Assembly: GCA_900547475.1 (NCBI GenBank)
Contig: URGW01000004.1
Span: forward strand, 72,548 to 136,547
Direction of reading: 5' to 3'
DNA: 64,000 nt
DNA from: an uncultured Clostridium sp.
Lineage (GTDB): Bacteria; Bacillota; Clostridia; Clostridiales; Clostridiaceae
Positions 18,726 through 25,984 of this stretch are shown here, piece by piece. Every line of letters starts with the position of its first letter. Positions within the stretch are counted from its first letter, which is position 1. A program made the translations under genes and the position numbers. A model generated the notes under the pieces. It saw only the letters and a program-made list of their open reading frames with translations, searched no databases and was not told the origin of the DNA.

Positions 18726-19586
18726 ATGACTAGATTAGAAATATTAAGTCCAAAAATAGATTTTGTATTTAAAAGAATTTTTGGTAATGAAAATAATCCA
18801 AGAATATTAATTTCATTCTTAAATGCAGTAATAAAGCCAAAAGATTTAATAGAAACAGTACAAATAATGAATAACGATATAGATAAAGAATCTATAGAAG
18901 ATAAATTTAGTAGATTAGATATTAAAGCAAAAACTAATAAAAATGAATTAATTAATATTGAGATTCAAATTAAAGATGAACATAATATGGTTAAGAGAAG
19001 CTTATATTATTGGAGTAAAATGTTTGAAGGACAACTTACAGAAGGACAAAATTATGATAAATTGGCAAAAACTATTTGTATAAATATATTAAACTTTAAG
19101 TGCTTAAATACAAAAGAAGCTCATTCAATATATAGATTAAAAGAAGTTAACACAAATGAAGAGTTAACAGATATTCAGGAAATACACTTTATAGAATTAC
19201 CTAAACTTCCTAAGAATGAAGAAATAAAAGATGTATTTGATGCCTGGATGGAATTTATAGAAAATCCTATAAGTAATAAACTTGAAAAGGCTGAAATGAC
19301 TATACAAGAAATCAGGGAGGCAAAAAGTGAATTATTAAGATTAAGTGCTAGTGATAAGGAAAGAATGAAATATGAAGATAGAAGGGCTGCATTATTAGAT
19401 AAAGTAAGTGCTCTTGAAAATGCTGAAGAAAAAGGAATCAAAATCGGAAAAGAAATTGGAAAAGAAATTGGGAAAAAAGAGGGAACTATAGAAATAGCTA
19501 AAAATTCTTTGAAAGCGGGACTTGATATAGATACTATTAGCAGTATTACAGGATTAAAAAAAAGTGAGATAGAAAAATTATTATAA
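18726..19586 (+). CDS. Rpn-family recombination-promoting nuclease, copy 2
   Basis: A 286-residue paralogue of the protein at 2311-3183, identical for long stretches, with the same D65/E79/Q81 nuclease core. The copies diverge at the extreme C-terminus after the IGKEIGKKEG tract: here the tail is shorter and reads TIEIAKNSLKAGLDIDTISS. Conserved bodies with variable tails are typical of this family. The promoter (TATAAT at 18681) and AAGGAG ribosome site are duplicated too. Directly after its stop, 19590-19628 carries the last codons of the GH4 gene, so this copy lies at a recombination junction. Confidence 0.88.
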   Translation: MTRLEILSPKIDFVFKRIFGNENNPRILISFLNAVIKPKDLIETVQIMNNDIDKESIEDKFSRLDIKAKTNKNELINIEIQIKDEHNMVKRSLYYWSKMFEGQLTEGQNYDKLAKTICINILNFKCLNTKEAHSIYRLKEVNTNEELTDIQEIHFIELPKLPKNEEIKDVFDAWMEFIENPISNKLEKAEMTIQEIREAKSELLRLSASDKERMKYEDRRAALLDKVSALENAEEKGIKIGKEIGKEIGKKEGTIEIAKNSLKAGLDIDTISSITGLKKSEIEKLL

Positions 19587-19589
19587 ATA

Positions 19590-19628
19590 TATGCAGCTAA
19601 TAAGGGGTTATGGTCTGAATTAAAATAA
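19590..19628 (+). pseudogene. 3' remnant of a GH4 6-phospho-alpha-glucosidase gene
   Basis: Codes for YAANKGLWSELK then stop, against YEANKGLWPELK at the end of the intact GH4 gene (8061). It starts three bases after the rpn stop. No other GH4 sequence precedes it. Confidence 0.75.
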
Positions 19629-19675
19629 GGGATAGTAGATAGATTTGTGTAAAAAACAAATCTATCTACTATCCC
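19629..19675. terminator. 20-bp perfect inverted repeat, copy 1
   Basis: Arms 19629-19648 and 19656-19675 pair perfectly (GGGATAGTAGATAGATTTGT with its complement), 7-base loop. The same hairpin recurs at 20766-20812 with one compensated base pair. A weaker second hairpin (GGAGCTAC...GTAACTCC, 19688-19721) followed by TTTTATATTT completes a terminator-like unit. Confidence 0.7.
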
Positions 19676-19766
19676 CATGAAAAGCATGGAGCTACGCACT
19701 AAATAGTTAGTTTGTAACTCCTTTTATATTTAGAATAATACTTAAACTTTTTTAAATTTTTCATTT

Positions 19767-19791
19767 GCTACTAAGTTACCTATTTTCTTTT
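19767..19791 (-). pseudogene. Short internal fragment of a DUF1659-type gene
   Basis: 25 bp equal to 1978-2002 inside the DUF1659 gene, with weaker similarity to the left. It abuts the stop codon of the DUF3990 gene. Short, but it falls inside a region already made of gene scraps. Confidence 0.5.
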
Positions 19792-20259
19792 TTAATGAAC
19801 TTCATAACTTTCTCTAAAATTTATACAATCCAAAGCTTTAATTGTATGAAAACTTATTTGATGAGTAGGATATTTAAATTTCATTAACTCAAAAAACTTC
19901 TCCTTATTCATTTGCCCATGTGTATATGCTTCAATATAGTCATAAATAGTATCATCTGCCATAGGCCCTATAACTACATCATATTCATGAGTACTTCCAC
20001 TACGACATTTAACTACAAACTCAAGCCATTCATCAGTATAATCTTCAAATCTTTTAATATTTAAAGAATCAATATCCTTAACTTCATAAACATTTACTAT
20101 TGAAGTATTAAACTTTTCTGCCCATCTTTCTGCTTGTTCCTTTATTTTAGTGCAATAAAACCCCCAAGAAAAATCTTTTGTAAATCTATGTTTTCGAATT
20201 TCAGGAAATTCTATCTCCATATAACTTGCAAGATATATAATTTCTGAACTCTTTACCAT
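19792..20259 (-). CDS. DUF3990 family protein (possible ADP-ribosyltransferase-like toxin relic)
   Basis: A 155-residue protein that follows the DUF3990 pattern: EIEFPEIRK, then KDFSWGFYCT, KEQAERWAEKF, a long FEDYTDEWLEFVVKCR stretch and YDVVIGPMADDTIYDYI. This family is often paired with a small DUF3791 protein in toxin-antitoxin-like units; no such partner is seen here. Family members usually open with a Leu-Tyr-His-Gly-Ser motif; this one reads IIYLASYMEIEF, so the histidine expected to touch NAD is absent. It may be inactive or diverged. A GGAGG-like site precedes the ATG. It is flanked on both sides by remnants of other genes. Confidence 0.75.
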   Translation of the reverse strand: MVKSSEIIYLASYMEIEFPEIRKHRFTKDFSWGFYCTKIKEQAERWAEKFNTSIVNVYEVKDIDSLNIKRFEDYTDEWLEFVVKCRSGSTHEYDVVIGPMADDTIYDYIEAYTHGQMNKEKFFELMKFKYPTHQISFHTIKALDCINFRESYEVH

Positions 20260-20384
20260 AGTTAATTCCTCCAGATTGTATCCTATATAAGCTTTTTATA
20301 AACCTATTTATATTATATAACCTAAATATTCATTTATAAACACAAAATCTAATTTATACGATGCTCCTTCTTACTATTCCCTAA

Positions 20385-20463
20385 AAATCACTAACTCGTG
20401 AATACCTTCCATTCCACCTCAATGCACAAGTTCCACGCTGCCCATGCCTATTCTTAATAATAA
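20385..20463 (-). pseudogene. 3' remnant of a DnaB-type helicase gene
   Basis: 79 bp match 30453-30531, the end of the intact helicase gene, with only a few changes. The minus strand keeps the frame: RHGQRGTCALRWNGRYSRV then SDF and stop. The left limit of the match lies at the stop region; the right limit is the junction with rpn-derived sequence at 20463. Confidence 0.8.
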
Positions 20464-20723
20464 TGACTATACAAGAAATCAGAGAAGCAAAAAGTAAATT
20501 ATTAAGGTTAAGTGCTAGTGATAAGGAACATATGAAATATGAAGATAGAAGATAGAAGAGCTGCGTTATTAGATAAAGTAAGTGCTCTTGAAAATACTGA
20601 GGAAAAGGGACGAAATAATAAAGCTATAGAAGTAGCTAAAAATTTACTTGAAGCTGGAATTGATATAAATATTATTATAAAAAGTACTGGATTAAAAAAA
20701 GTGATATAGAAAAATTATTATAA
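20463..20723 (+). pseudogene. Broken rpn 3' remnant
   Basis: Matches the last third of the rpn genes starting at the internal ATG equivalent to M191. It has a 7-bp tandem duplication (GATAGAA) that shifts the frame near 20550, a deletion of the IGKEIGKEIG tract, and another frame change near the end. It cannot code for a nuclease. Its tail resembles copy 1 (ESGIDINIIIKSTG type), not copy 2. Confidence 0.85.
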
Positions 20724-20726
20724 ATA

Positions 20727-20765
20727 TCTGCAACTAATAAGGGATTATGGCCTGAATTAAAATAA
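20727..20765 (+). pseudogene. Second 3' remnant of a GH4 gene
   Basis: Codes for SATNKGLWPELK then stop. Same position relative to rpn sequence as the remnant at 19590, so the rpn-GH4 junction was duplicated as one block (about 19480-19737 and 20600-20880). Confidence 0.75.
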
Positions 20766-20812
20766 GGGAGAGTAGATAGATTTGTGTAAAAAACAAATCT
20801 ATCTACTCTCCC
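20766..20812. terminator. 20-bp perfect inverted repeat, copy 2
   Basis: Arms 20766-20785 and 20793-20812 pair perfectly. Compared with 19629-19675, a T-A pair in the stem has become G-C on both sides (GGGATAG/CTATCCC to GGGAGAG/CTCTCCC). The following small hairpin (GGAGCTATG...CGTAGCTCC) ends in TTTTGTATTT. Confidence 0.7.
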
Positions 20813-21009
20813 CATGAAAAGCATGGAGCTATGCACTAAATAGTTAGTTCGTAGCTCCTTTTGTATTTAGAATAATAATAGAAGCAAATGCATGCAAATA
20901 TCATATACATATGCTTGTTAGTATACTACCCAAAATTGAGTATTTCACAATTTATGAAATATTTAATGTATAAATTATTGCATTCATTTTTTATTATAAG
21001 TTTTTTTAT

Positions 21010-21144
21010 TTATTCGCCATCACAATATTTATCCATATCTATAAACTCATCTACGATATCGACGGGAGCATATTCACTATATTTACATTTATAACAATGA
21101 TATTTGTAATATTTTTCTGTGTACTTTATTTCTATTGGGTTCAT
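21010..21144 (-). CDS. Possible 44-residue cysteine-motif protein or gene remnant
   Basis: The minus strand carries an ATG-started frame reading MNPIEIKYTEKYYKYHCYKC and then acidic sequence ending KYCDGE. The HCYKC pair looks like half of a zinc ribbon. The amino-acid make-up is protein-like and not random AT translation, but no ribosome site precedes the ATG and the second Cys pair is missing, so it may be the start of a truncated gene. It lies in the scrap region. Not recognised as any named family. Confidence 0.35.
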   Translation of the reverse strand: MNPIEIKYTEKYYKYHCYKCKYSEYAPVDIVDEFIDMDKYCDGE

Positions 21145-21195
21145 ATATCAAAATGACTTTTTATTATATAATATAATTTTCTAAAGAAAATTAAA

Positions 21196-21217
21196 ATGGC
21201 AAGCCTAAGCTTGCCAT
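21196..21217 (-). terminator. Terminator of beta-glucoside operon 2
   Basis: ATGGCAAGC ctaa GCTTGCCAT, 9-bp perfect stem, followed on the minus strand by TTTTAATTTTC. It lies 100 bp after the GH1 stop. Confidence 0.75.
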
Positions 21218-21316
21218 TAAAACCTACCAGACCCCAACGGTCTAGCTTTTAACACCTAATTTACTTTTAAATACATTTTATTTTAATTATTTCGAGATTT
21301 CTTTACCCTAAAAAAT

Positions 21317-22732
21317 TTATTCTTCCTTTAATGATTTCCCATTAGTTCTTATAACTTCTTTATACCAATGAAAACTTTTCTTCTTATAACGCTCTAAAGA
21401 TCCAGTTCCATCATTATTACGATCTACATATATGAATCCATATCGCTTCTTTAATTCCGCAGTTGAAGCGCTTACTAAGTCAATACAACCCCAGCTTGTA
21501 TATCCCATTACCTCAACACCATCATCAATAGCCTTACCTAACTCAACCAAATGATCATTTAAATATTTAATACGATAATCATCAATAACAGTCTTCTCAC
21601 CATTTACTTCTACTAATTCATCTATAGCACCTAAACCATTTTCAACAATAAATAGTGGCTTTTCATAACGGTCATAAAAATAATTACATATATATCTTAA
21701 TCCTTGAGGATCTATTTGCCATCCCCACTCAGATTCTTTTAAATAAGGATTTTTAACACCAGATGTTAAATTCCCCCTACCCTTTTCATATTTAGATACA
21801 TCCTTAGCAGTACATTTACTCATATAATAACTAAATGAAATAAAATCTACTGTATTCTTTAATAGTTCTTCATCCCCAGGTTCCATTTGTATTTCAACGC
21901 CTAAGTCTCTAAATAATTTCTTTGTATAACGTGGATATTTACCTCTTACCTGAACATCAGTAAAGAACATAAGATCCCTATCACGCTCCATTGAAGCAAT
22001 CATATCGTCAGGATTTGGAGTCATTGGATAATTTACAACTCCAAGTACCATACAACCAACCTTTGCCTCTGGCATAATTTCATGTGCAATTTTTACTGCT
22101 AGAGCGCTTGCTACTAATTCATGATGTGCAGCTTGATATACATCTTGTTTAGTTAATTCCGACTTAGGAGTATATACTCCAGCTCCCATTAATGGAAAAT
22201 GAATTACTGCATTTATTTCATTAAATGTTAGCCAATACTTTACCTTATCCTTATATCTTTCAAAAACAACCCTACAGTAATTTTCAAAGAAACCTATAAG
22301 CTTTCTACTTCTCCATCCATCATAAGTTTTAGCAAGATGCAGAGGAGTTTCATAATGAGATAATGTTACTAAAGGCTCAATTCCATATTTTAAACATTCA
22401 TCAATAACATCATCATAAAACTGTAATCCTAATTCATTAGGCTCTTGTTCATCACCTTTTGGAAAAATTCTTGACCAAGCTATTGAAAATCTTAATGTCT
22501 TAAAGCCCATTTCTGCAAAAAGCTTTATATCTTCCTTATATCTATGATAAAAATCTATTCCTATTAACTTTAAATTTTCCTCTAATGGTTCATCTGAAAT
22601 ATCACCTACTACACCATTTGGCATAATATCTTGAATAGATAAGCCCTTTCCATCTTCTAAATAAGCACCTTCACATTGGTTTGCTGCAATTGCACCTCCC
22701 CATAAGAAGTCATCATTAAATTTTATAGCCAT
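21317..22732 (-). CDS. GH1 6-phospho-beta-glucosidase (operon 2)
   Basis: A 471-residue GH1 enzyme. Acid/base glutamate in TFNEIN, nucleophile in FIVENGLGAID, and the early WGGAIAANQCEGAY motif. It hydrolyses 6-phospho-beta-glucosides in the cytoplasm. It follows the PTS gene by 15 bp, with AGGGAG before its ATG, and is the last gene of the licT-PTS-GH1 operon. It is closer to the operon 3 enzyme than to the operon 1 enzyme by the motifs visible. Confidence 0.94.
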   Translation of the reverse strand: MAIKFNDDFLWGGAIAANQCEGAYLEDGKGLSIQDIMPNGVVGDISDEPLEENLKLIGIDFYHRYKEDIKLFAEMGFKTLRFSIAWSRIFPKGDEQEPNELGLQFYDDVIDECLKYGIEPLVTLSHYETPLHLAKTYDGWRSRKLIGFFENYCRVVFERYKDKVKYWLTFNEINAVIHFPLMGAGVYTPKSELTKQDVYQAAHHELVASALAVKIAHEIMPEAKVGCMVLGVVNYPMTPNPDDMIASMERDRDLMFFTDVQVRGKYPRYTKKLFRDLGVEIQMEPGDEELLKNTVDFISFSYYMSKCTAKDVSKYEKGRGNLTSGVKNPYLKESEWGWQIDPQGLRYICNYFYDRYEKPLFIVENGLGAIDELVEVNGEKTVIDDYRIKYLNDHLVELGKAIDDGVEVMGYTSWGCIDLVSASTAELKKRYGFIYVDRNNDGTGSLERYKKKSFHWYKEVIRTNGKSLKEE

Positions 22733-22747
22733 TAAACTTCTCCCTTC

Positions 22748-24616
22748 TTAATTAATTGCCCTTATTAAAGTATCATTTTTAGTAACATAAGTTTTTTCAG
22801 TTCCAAGTACATCTAAATACTCTGTGCTATTTGTAACTATAACAGCAGTATCTAATTCGTATCCGGCTTCTTTTATTGCATCCTTATCAAATTCTATTAA
22901 TAAATCTCCAACATTTATTTTATCACCTTGTTTTATATGTGGTGTAAAATGTTTTCCACCTAATTTTACAGTATCTAAACCTATGTGTATTAATAATTCT
23001 AATCCATTTTCAGCTCTTAACCCAATAGCATGATTTGTTTTAAATAAAGATTCTACTGTTCCATTAATTGGTGAATATACTTTTCCTTCTGATGGTATAA
23101 CAGCCATACCTTTACCCATAAGCTCTTGTGCAAATACATCATCATTAACTTGTGATAATGGAATAGCTTCACCTTCTACTGGAGATGGCATAGATATTTC
23201 ACCTACTATTGATGTTTTAACAGCATTTTTTTCAGAATCATTAGTAGCTTCTTCTACTGTATCTTCATCTTTAATATCATCAAAACCTAATATTAATGTA
23301 ACAATAGCAGTAACAACTATAGAAATAACAATTGTAATACAAGCATTTATAACATTTGACATATCATCACTTATATAAACTGGAATTGCAGCAAGACCTG
23401 CAGTTGCAGAAGCATAAGTTCTTATTCCAGTAATACCAGCATAAAGACCAGCAACTCCTCCACCTATCATTGAAGCATAAAGTGGTTTTTTTAGCTTAAA
23501 GTTAACACCATATAAAGCAGGTTCAGTAATTCCCATAAATGCAGTAGCACTACTTGATAAAGCTAATTGTTTTAAGTCTTTATTTTTACTCTTTAATCCA
23601 ACTATTAAACTTGAAGTAGCTTGAGCTATATTAGATGAAAGCATACCAGGACCTAAAATTGTACCATATCCTAAAGTTGAATATTGAATTTGTTGAATTG
23701 GAGCAAAACAGTAATGCATACCTGTCATTATAAAGAATGGACATAAAGCACCCATAATTACTGGAATAAGCCATCCAGCTTTATCATTAACAAAGTTCAT
23801 ACCAACAGCAATAACTTCACCAACATAGTTTCCTAAAGGGCCTAAGGCACTAAAGGCAAGTAATGAAGTTAGCACTAAAGTTATTAAAGGAACTAAAAAT
23901 ACTTTAACAGCATTTGGAGATATCTTTTTAGCAAACCTTTCAATATAAGATTGTGCAAATACTATTAAAAGTATAGGAACAACACTTGCTCCATAAGAAA
24001 TCATTCTTATTGGAATACCAAAGAATGCAACTGGATCACCAGTATTTAACGCTGAAAAACTTGGATGTAATAAAGATGCACCAAGTACTGCCGCTAAATA
24101 AGGACTACATTTAAATCTCTTTGCAGCAGAATAAGCTAATATAACTGGTAAGAAATAGAATACTGTATCACTTAAAAAGCTTAAATAAGTATAAGTTTGT
24201 GAATTAACACTTACTATTCCAAAAAGGTTTAATATTGCTAATAACGCCTTTATCATCCCTGATCCTGCAAGAGCTGGAATAACAGGTGTAAATATTGCAG
24301 TAATAGTACCTAAAATCTTATTTATAACTCCTGTTTCCTTATCTTCAGCATCAGAAGATGAATTTTCACCAAAGCTGCCTAACTTATGTATTTCATCACA
24401 TACTTTACTTACATGAGTCCCAATTATTATTTGGAATTGCCCATTTTTATTTACAACACCTTGAACTCCCTTAAGTTTCTTTATCTCATCAACCTGAGCT
24501 TTACTTACATCATTTAAGTTAAATCTTAAACGAGTCATACAATTTGTAACACTTGCTACATTTTTTTCACCACCAACTAGCTTTAATATAGTGGTTGCCA
24601 TTTGTTTAAAATCCAT
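22748..24616 (-). CDS. Beta-glucoside PTS permease IIBCA (operon 2)
   Basis: A 622-residue B-C-A fusion. EIIB phosphocysteine C26 (TNCMTRLRF), multi-pass EIIC with GITEPALYGVNFK, and EIIA with phosphohistidine in LIHIGLDTV. It imports beta-glucosides and phosphorylates them at C6. It is placed between licT (168 bp upstream) and GH1 (15 bp downstream). Its own RAT/terminator lies in the gap after licT, so licT and PTS-GH1 can be made in different amounts. GGAG ribosome site before the ATG. Confidence 0.94.
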   Translation of the reverse strand: MDFKQMATTILKLVGGEKNVASVTNCMTRLRFNLNDVSKAQVDEIKKLKGVQGVVNKNGQFQIIIGTHVSKVCDEIHKLGSFGENSSSDAEDKETGVINKILGTITAIFTPVIPALAGSGMIKALLAILNLFGIVSVNSQTYTYLSFLSDTVFYFLPVILAYSAAKRFKCSPYLAAVLGASLLHPSFSALNTGDPVAFFGIPIRMISYGASVVPILLIVFAQSYIERFAKKISPNAVKVFLVPLITLVLTSLLAFSALGPLGNYVGEVIAVGMNFVNDKAGWLIPVIMGALCPFFIMTGMHYCFAPIQQIQYSTLGYGTILGPGMLSSNIAQATSSLIVGLKSKNKDLKQLALSSSATAFMGITEPALYGVNFKLKKPLYASMIGGGVAGLYAGITGIRTYASATAGLAAIPVYISDDMSNVINACITIVISIVVTAIVTLILGFDDIKDEDTVEEATNDSEKNAVKTSIVGEISMPSPVEGEAIPLSQVNDDVFAQELMGKGMAVIPSEGKVYSPINGTVESLFKTNHAIGLRAENGLELLIHIGLDTVKLGGKHFTPHIKQGDKINVGDLLIEFDKDAIKEAGYELDTAVIVTNSTEYLDVLGTEKTYVTKNDTLIRAIN

Positions 24617-24649
24617 AAAAATCTCTCCTTATATGAAAAATTTGTATAA

Positions 24650-24760
24650 AAAAAGACCTAGAGCAATTATTAATTAGTTTATATATACAATTTTAACTTC
24701 AAGTATATATAAACTAATTAATAACACCCTAGGTCTTGCCTGCACTACCAGTAACAATCC
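24650..24760 (-). promoter_or_regulatory. RAT antiterminator and terminator between licT and PTS (operon 2)
   Basis: Minus strand RAT: GGATTGTTACTGGTAGTGCA then GGCAAGACC (24732-24760), an excellent match to the LicT/BglG consensus. It overlaps a long terminator stem (inner arms TAATTAGTTTATATATA and its complement) followed by a T-run at 24650-24656. Confidence 0.9.
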
Positions 24761-24784
24761 TATTAAACCAAGTCTCCTTAAGTT

Positions 24785-25618
24785 TTAATTTGTTGTAATT
24801 CTTTTAATATGTACTGTCAAATAAACTAACTCATCTGATGATAAACTCTTATTGTATTTATCTTTAATTAAATTAGCAATTTTTGAAGCACATTCGTATG
24901 ATTCTGGATATCTAAGCTTAACAACTTCTTCAAAGTCTTCATCCCCAACTCCGTTAATATTATCATTTAATATCCTATAAGCGAAGAACTTTAAATGTGT
25001 TAAAAATCTACTATAATATAGGGATTCTTCATTTAAATCAGTTTTAAAGTGATATCTTATTAAATTTAAAATATTTTGAATAACTTCTGTAACTTGTATA
25101 GTATCTCTTACTGCCCCACTGCCTAATTCTGCATTTACAATATGCATAGCTATAGATGCAGCTTCATCCTCAGGTAAGCTTATATTAAACTCTTCATTTA
25201 ATAAGTCTACTGCATGTAGGCCAATATTAAACTCCTTAGGATAAAATCTTTTTATTTCCCATAACAATGCATTACTAAAAGGTAGCCCATTTTCTTGCCT
25301 TGCTATTGAGAAACTAATGTGATCTGTTAATGTCAAATATATATTTTCACTTAACTCTTCATTTAAAGATTCTTTTGCATATTTTATTATATTATCTGTA
25401 ACTCTCATATACTCCATAGGTATTTGAGTTAATAATGAAAAAAGTTTTCCTGATACTGATCTAGACTTTAAGAAAAATTCTTTTTCTATTTTTCCTTTTT
25501 CTATTTCATCTCCTTTTTTCTTTTGAAAACCAATTCCTGATCCTAAAAGAATTCGCTCTTGATTTCTTTCATTCACTGCACAAACTACATTGTTATTTAT
25601 TATGCGTGTAATCCTCAT
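24785..25618 (-). CDS. licT: LicT/BglG-family transcription antiterminator (operon 2)
   Basis: A 277-residue antiterminator with CAT RNA-binding domain (MRITRIINNNVVC... LGSGIGFQKKKGDEI) and two PRDs (histidines in TDHISFSIA, MHIVNAE, THLKFFAYR, VHIKRI). I start it at ATG 25618, since GGGAGAGG lies about 5 bases before it; a GTG two codons upstream lies inside the ribosome site. Unlike licT 1 it comes first in its operon and has a RAT/terminator in its own leader, so it is positively autoregulated: LicT must act for its own message to be completed. Confidence 0.93.
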   Translation of the reverse strand: MRITRIINNNVVCAVNERNQERILLGSGIGFQKKKGDEIEKGKIEKEFFLKSRSVSGKLFSLLTQIPMEYMRVTDNIIKYAKESLNEELSENIYLTLTDHISFSIARQENGLPFSNALLWEIKRFYPKEFNIGLHAVDLLNEEFNISLPEDEAASIAMHIVNAELGSGAVRDTIQVTEVIQNILNLIRYHFKTDLNEESLYYSRFLTHLKFFAYRILNDNINGVGDEDFEEVVKLRYPESYECASKIANLIKDKYNKSLSSDELVYLTVHIKRITTN

Positions 25619-25672
25619 ACACACCTCTCCCTAAAATATTATTAAATTAAAGATTGTGATTTCTAATTGAAC

Positions 25673-25760
25673 GAAAAAAAACCTAATGTATATATAGATA
25701 AATTATATAAAAAACATCTACATATACATTAGGTCTTGCCTGCGTTCCAGTAACAATCCT
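25673..25760 (-). promoter_or_regulatory. RAT antiterminator and terminator before licT (operon 2)
   Basis: Minus strand RAT reads GGATTGTTACTGGAACGCAG then GCAAGACC (25733-25760), overlapping a terminator stem (ACCTAATGTA...TACATTAGGT arms) and TTTTTTT. Same layout as the two other switches in this window. Confidence 0.9.
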
Positions 25761-25788
25761 ACTTAATCAACATTATTTATCTGTCTAC

Positions 25789-25817
25789 ATAATATCACGT
25801 ATAGAAAACGGTGTCAA
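25789..25817 (-). promoter_or_regulatory. SigA-type promoter of operon 2 with overlapping cre-like site
   Basis: Minus strand TTGACA, 17-base spacer, TATTAT. The -35 and spacer are covered by AGAAAACGGTGTCA (25803-25816, plus strand), one mismatch from the CcpA cre consensus. The start point would fall about 25 bases before the RAT. This predicts both glucose repression and substrate-driven antitermination. Confidence 0.75.
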
Positions 25818-25913
25818 CACATTAATAATAAATCTATACATATGAGAAAGAAAAATAAGTCAAGTCATTCATATCAACTACTGCTATTGTTCTAGTTTTA
25901 ACTACTTCATAAA

Positions 25914-25956
25914 AAGAGGAGGAACTTTATTCGTATACATAAAGTTCGTCCTCCAT
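25914..25956 (-). terminator. Terminator of beta-glucoside operon 3
   Basis: GAGGA(G)GAACTTTAT ... ATAAAGTTCGTCCTC stem with T-rich flank, 30 bp after the PTS stop. Confidence 0.65.
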
Positions 25957-25984
25957 TTTTTATCCTTTATATTTCCATATTATT

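Noticed and set aside
20888..21094. 68-codon plus-strand frame in the scrap region
   Set aside because: No ribosome site; composition of AT-rich noise. The opposite strand reads more like protein.
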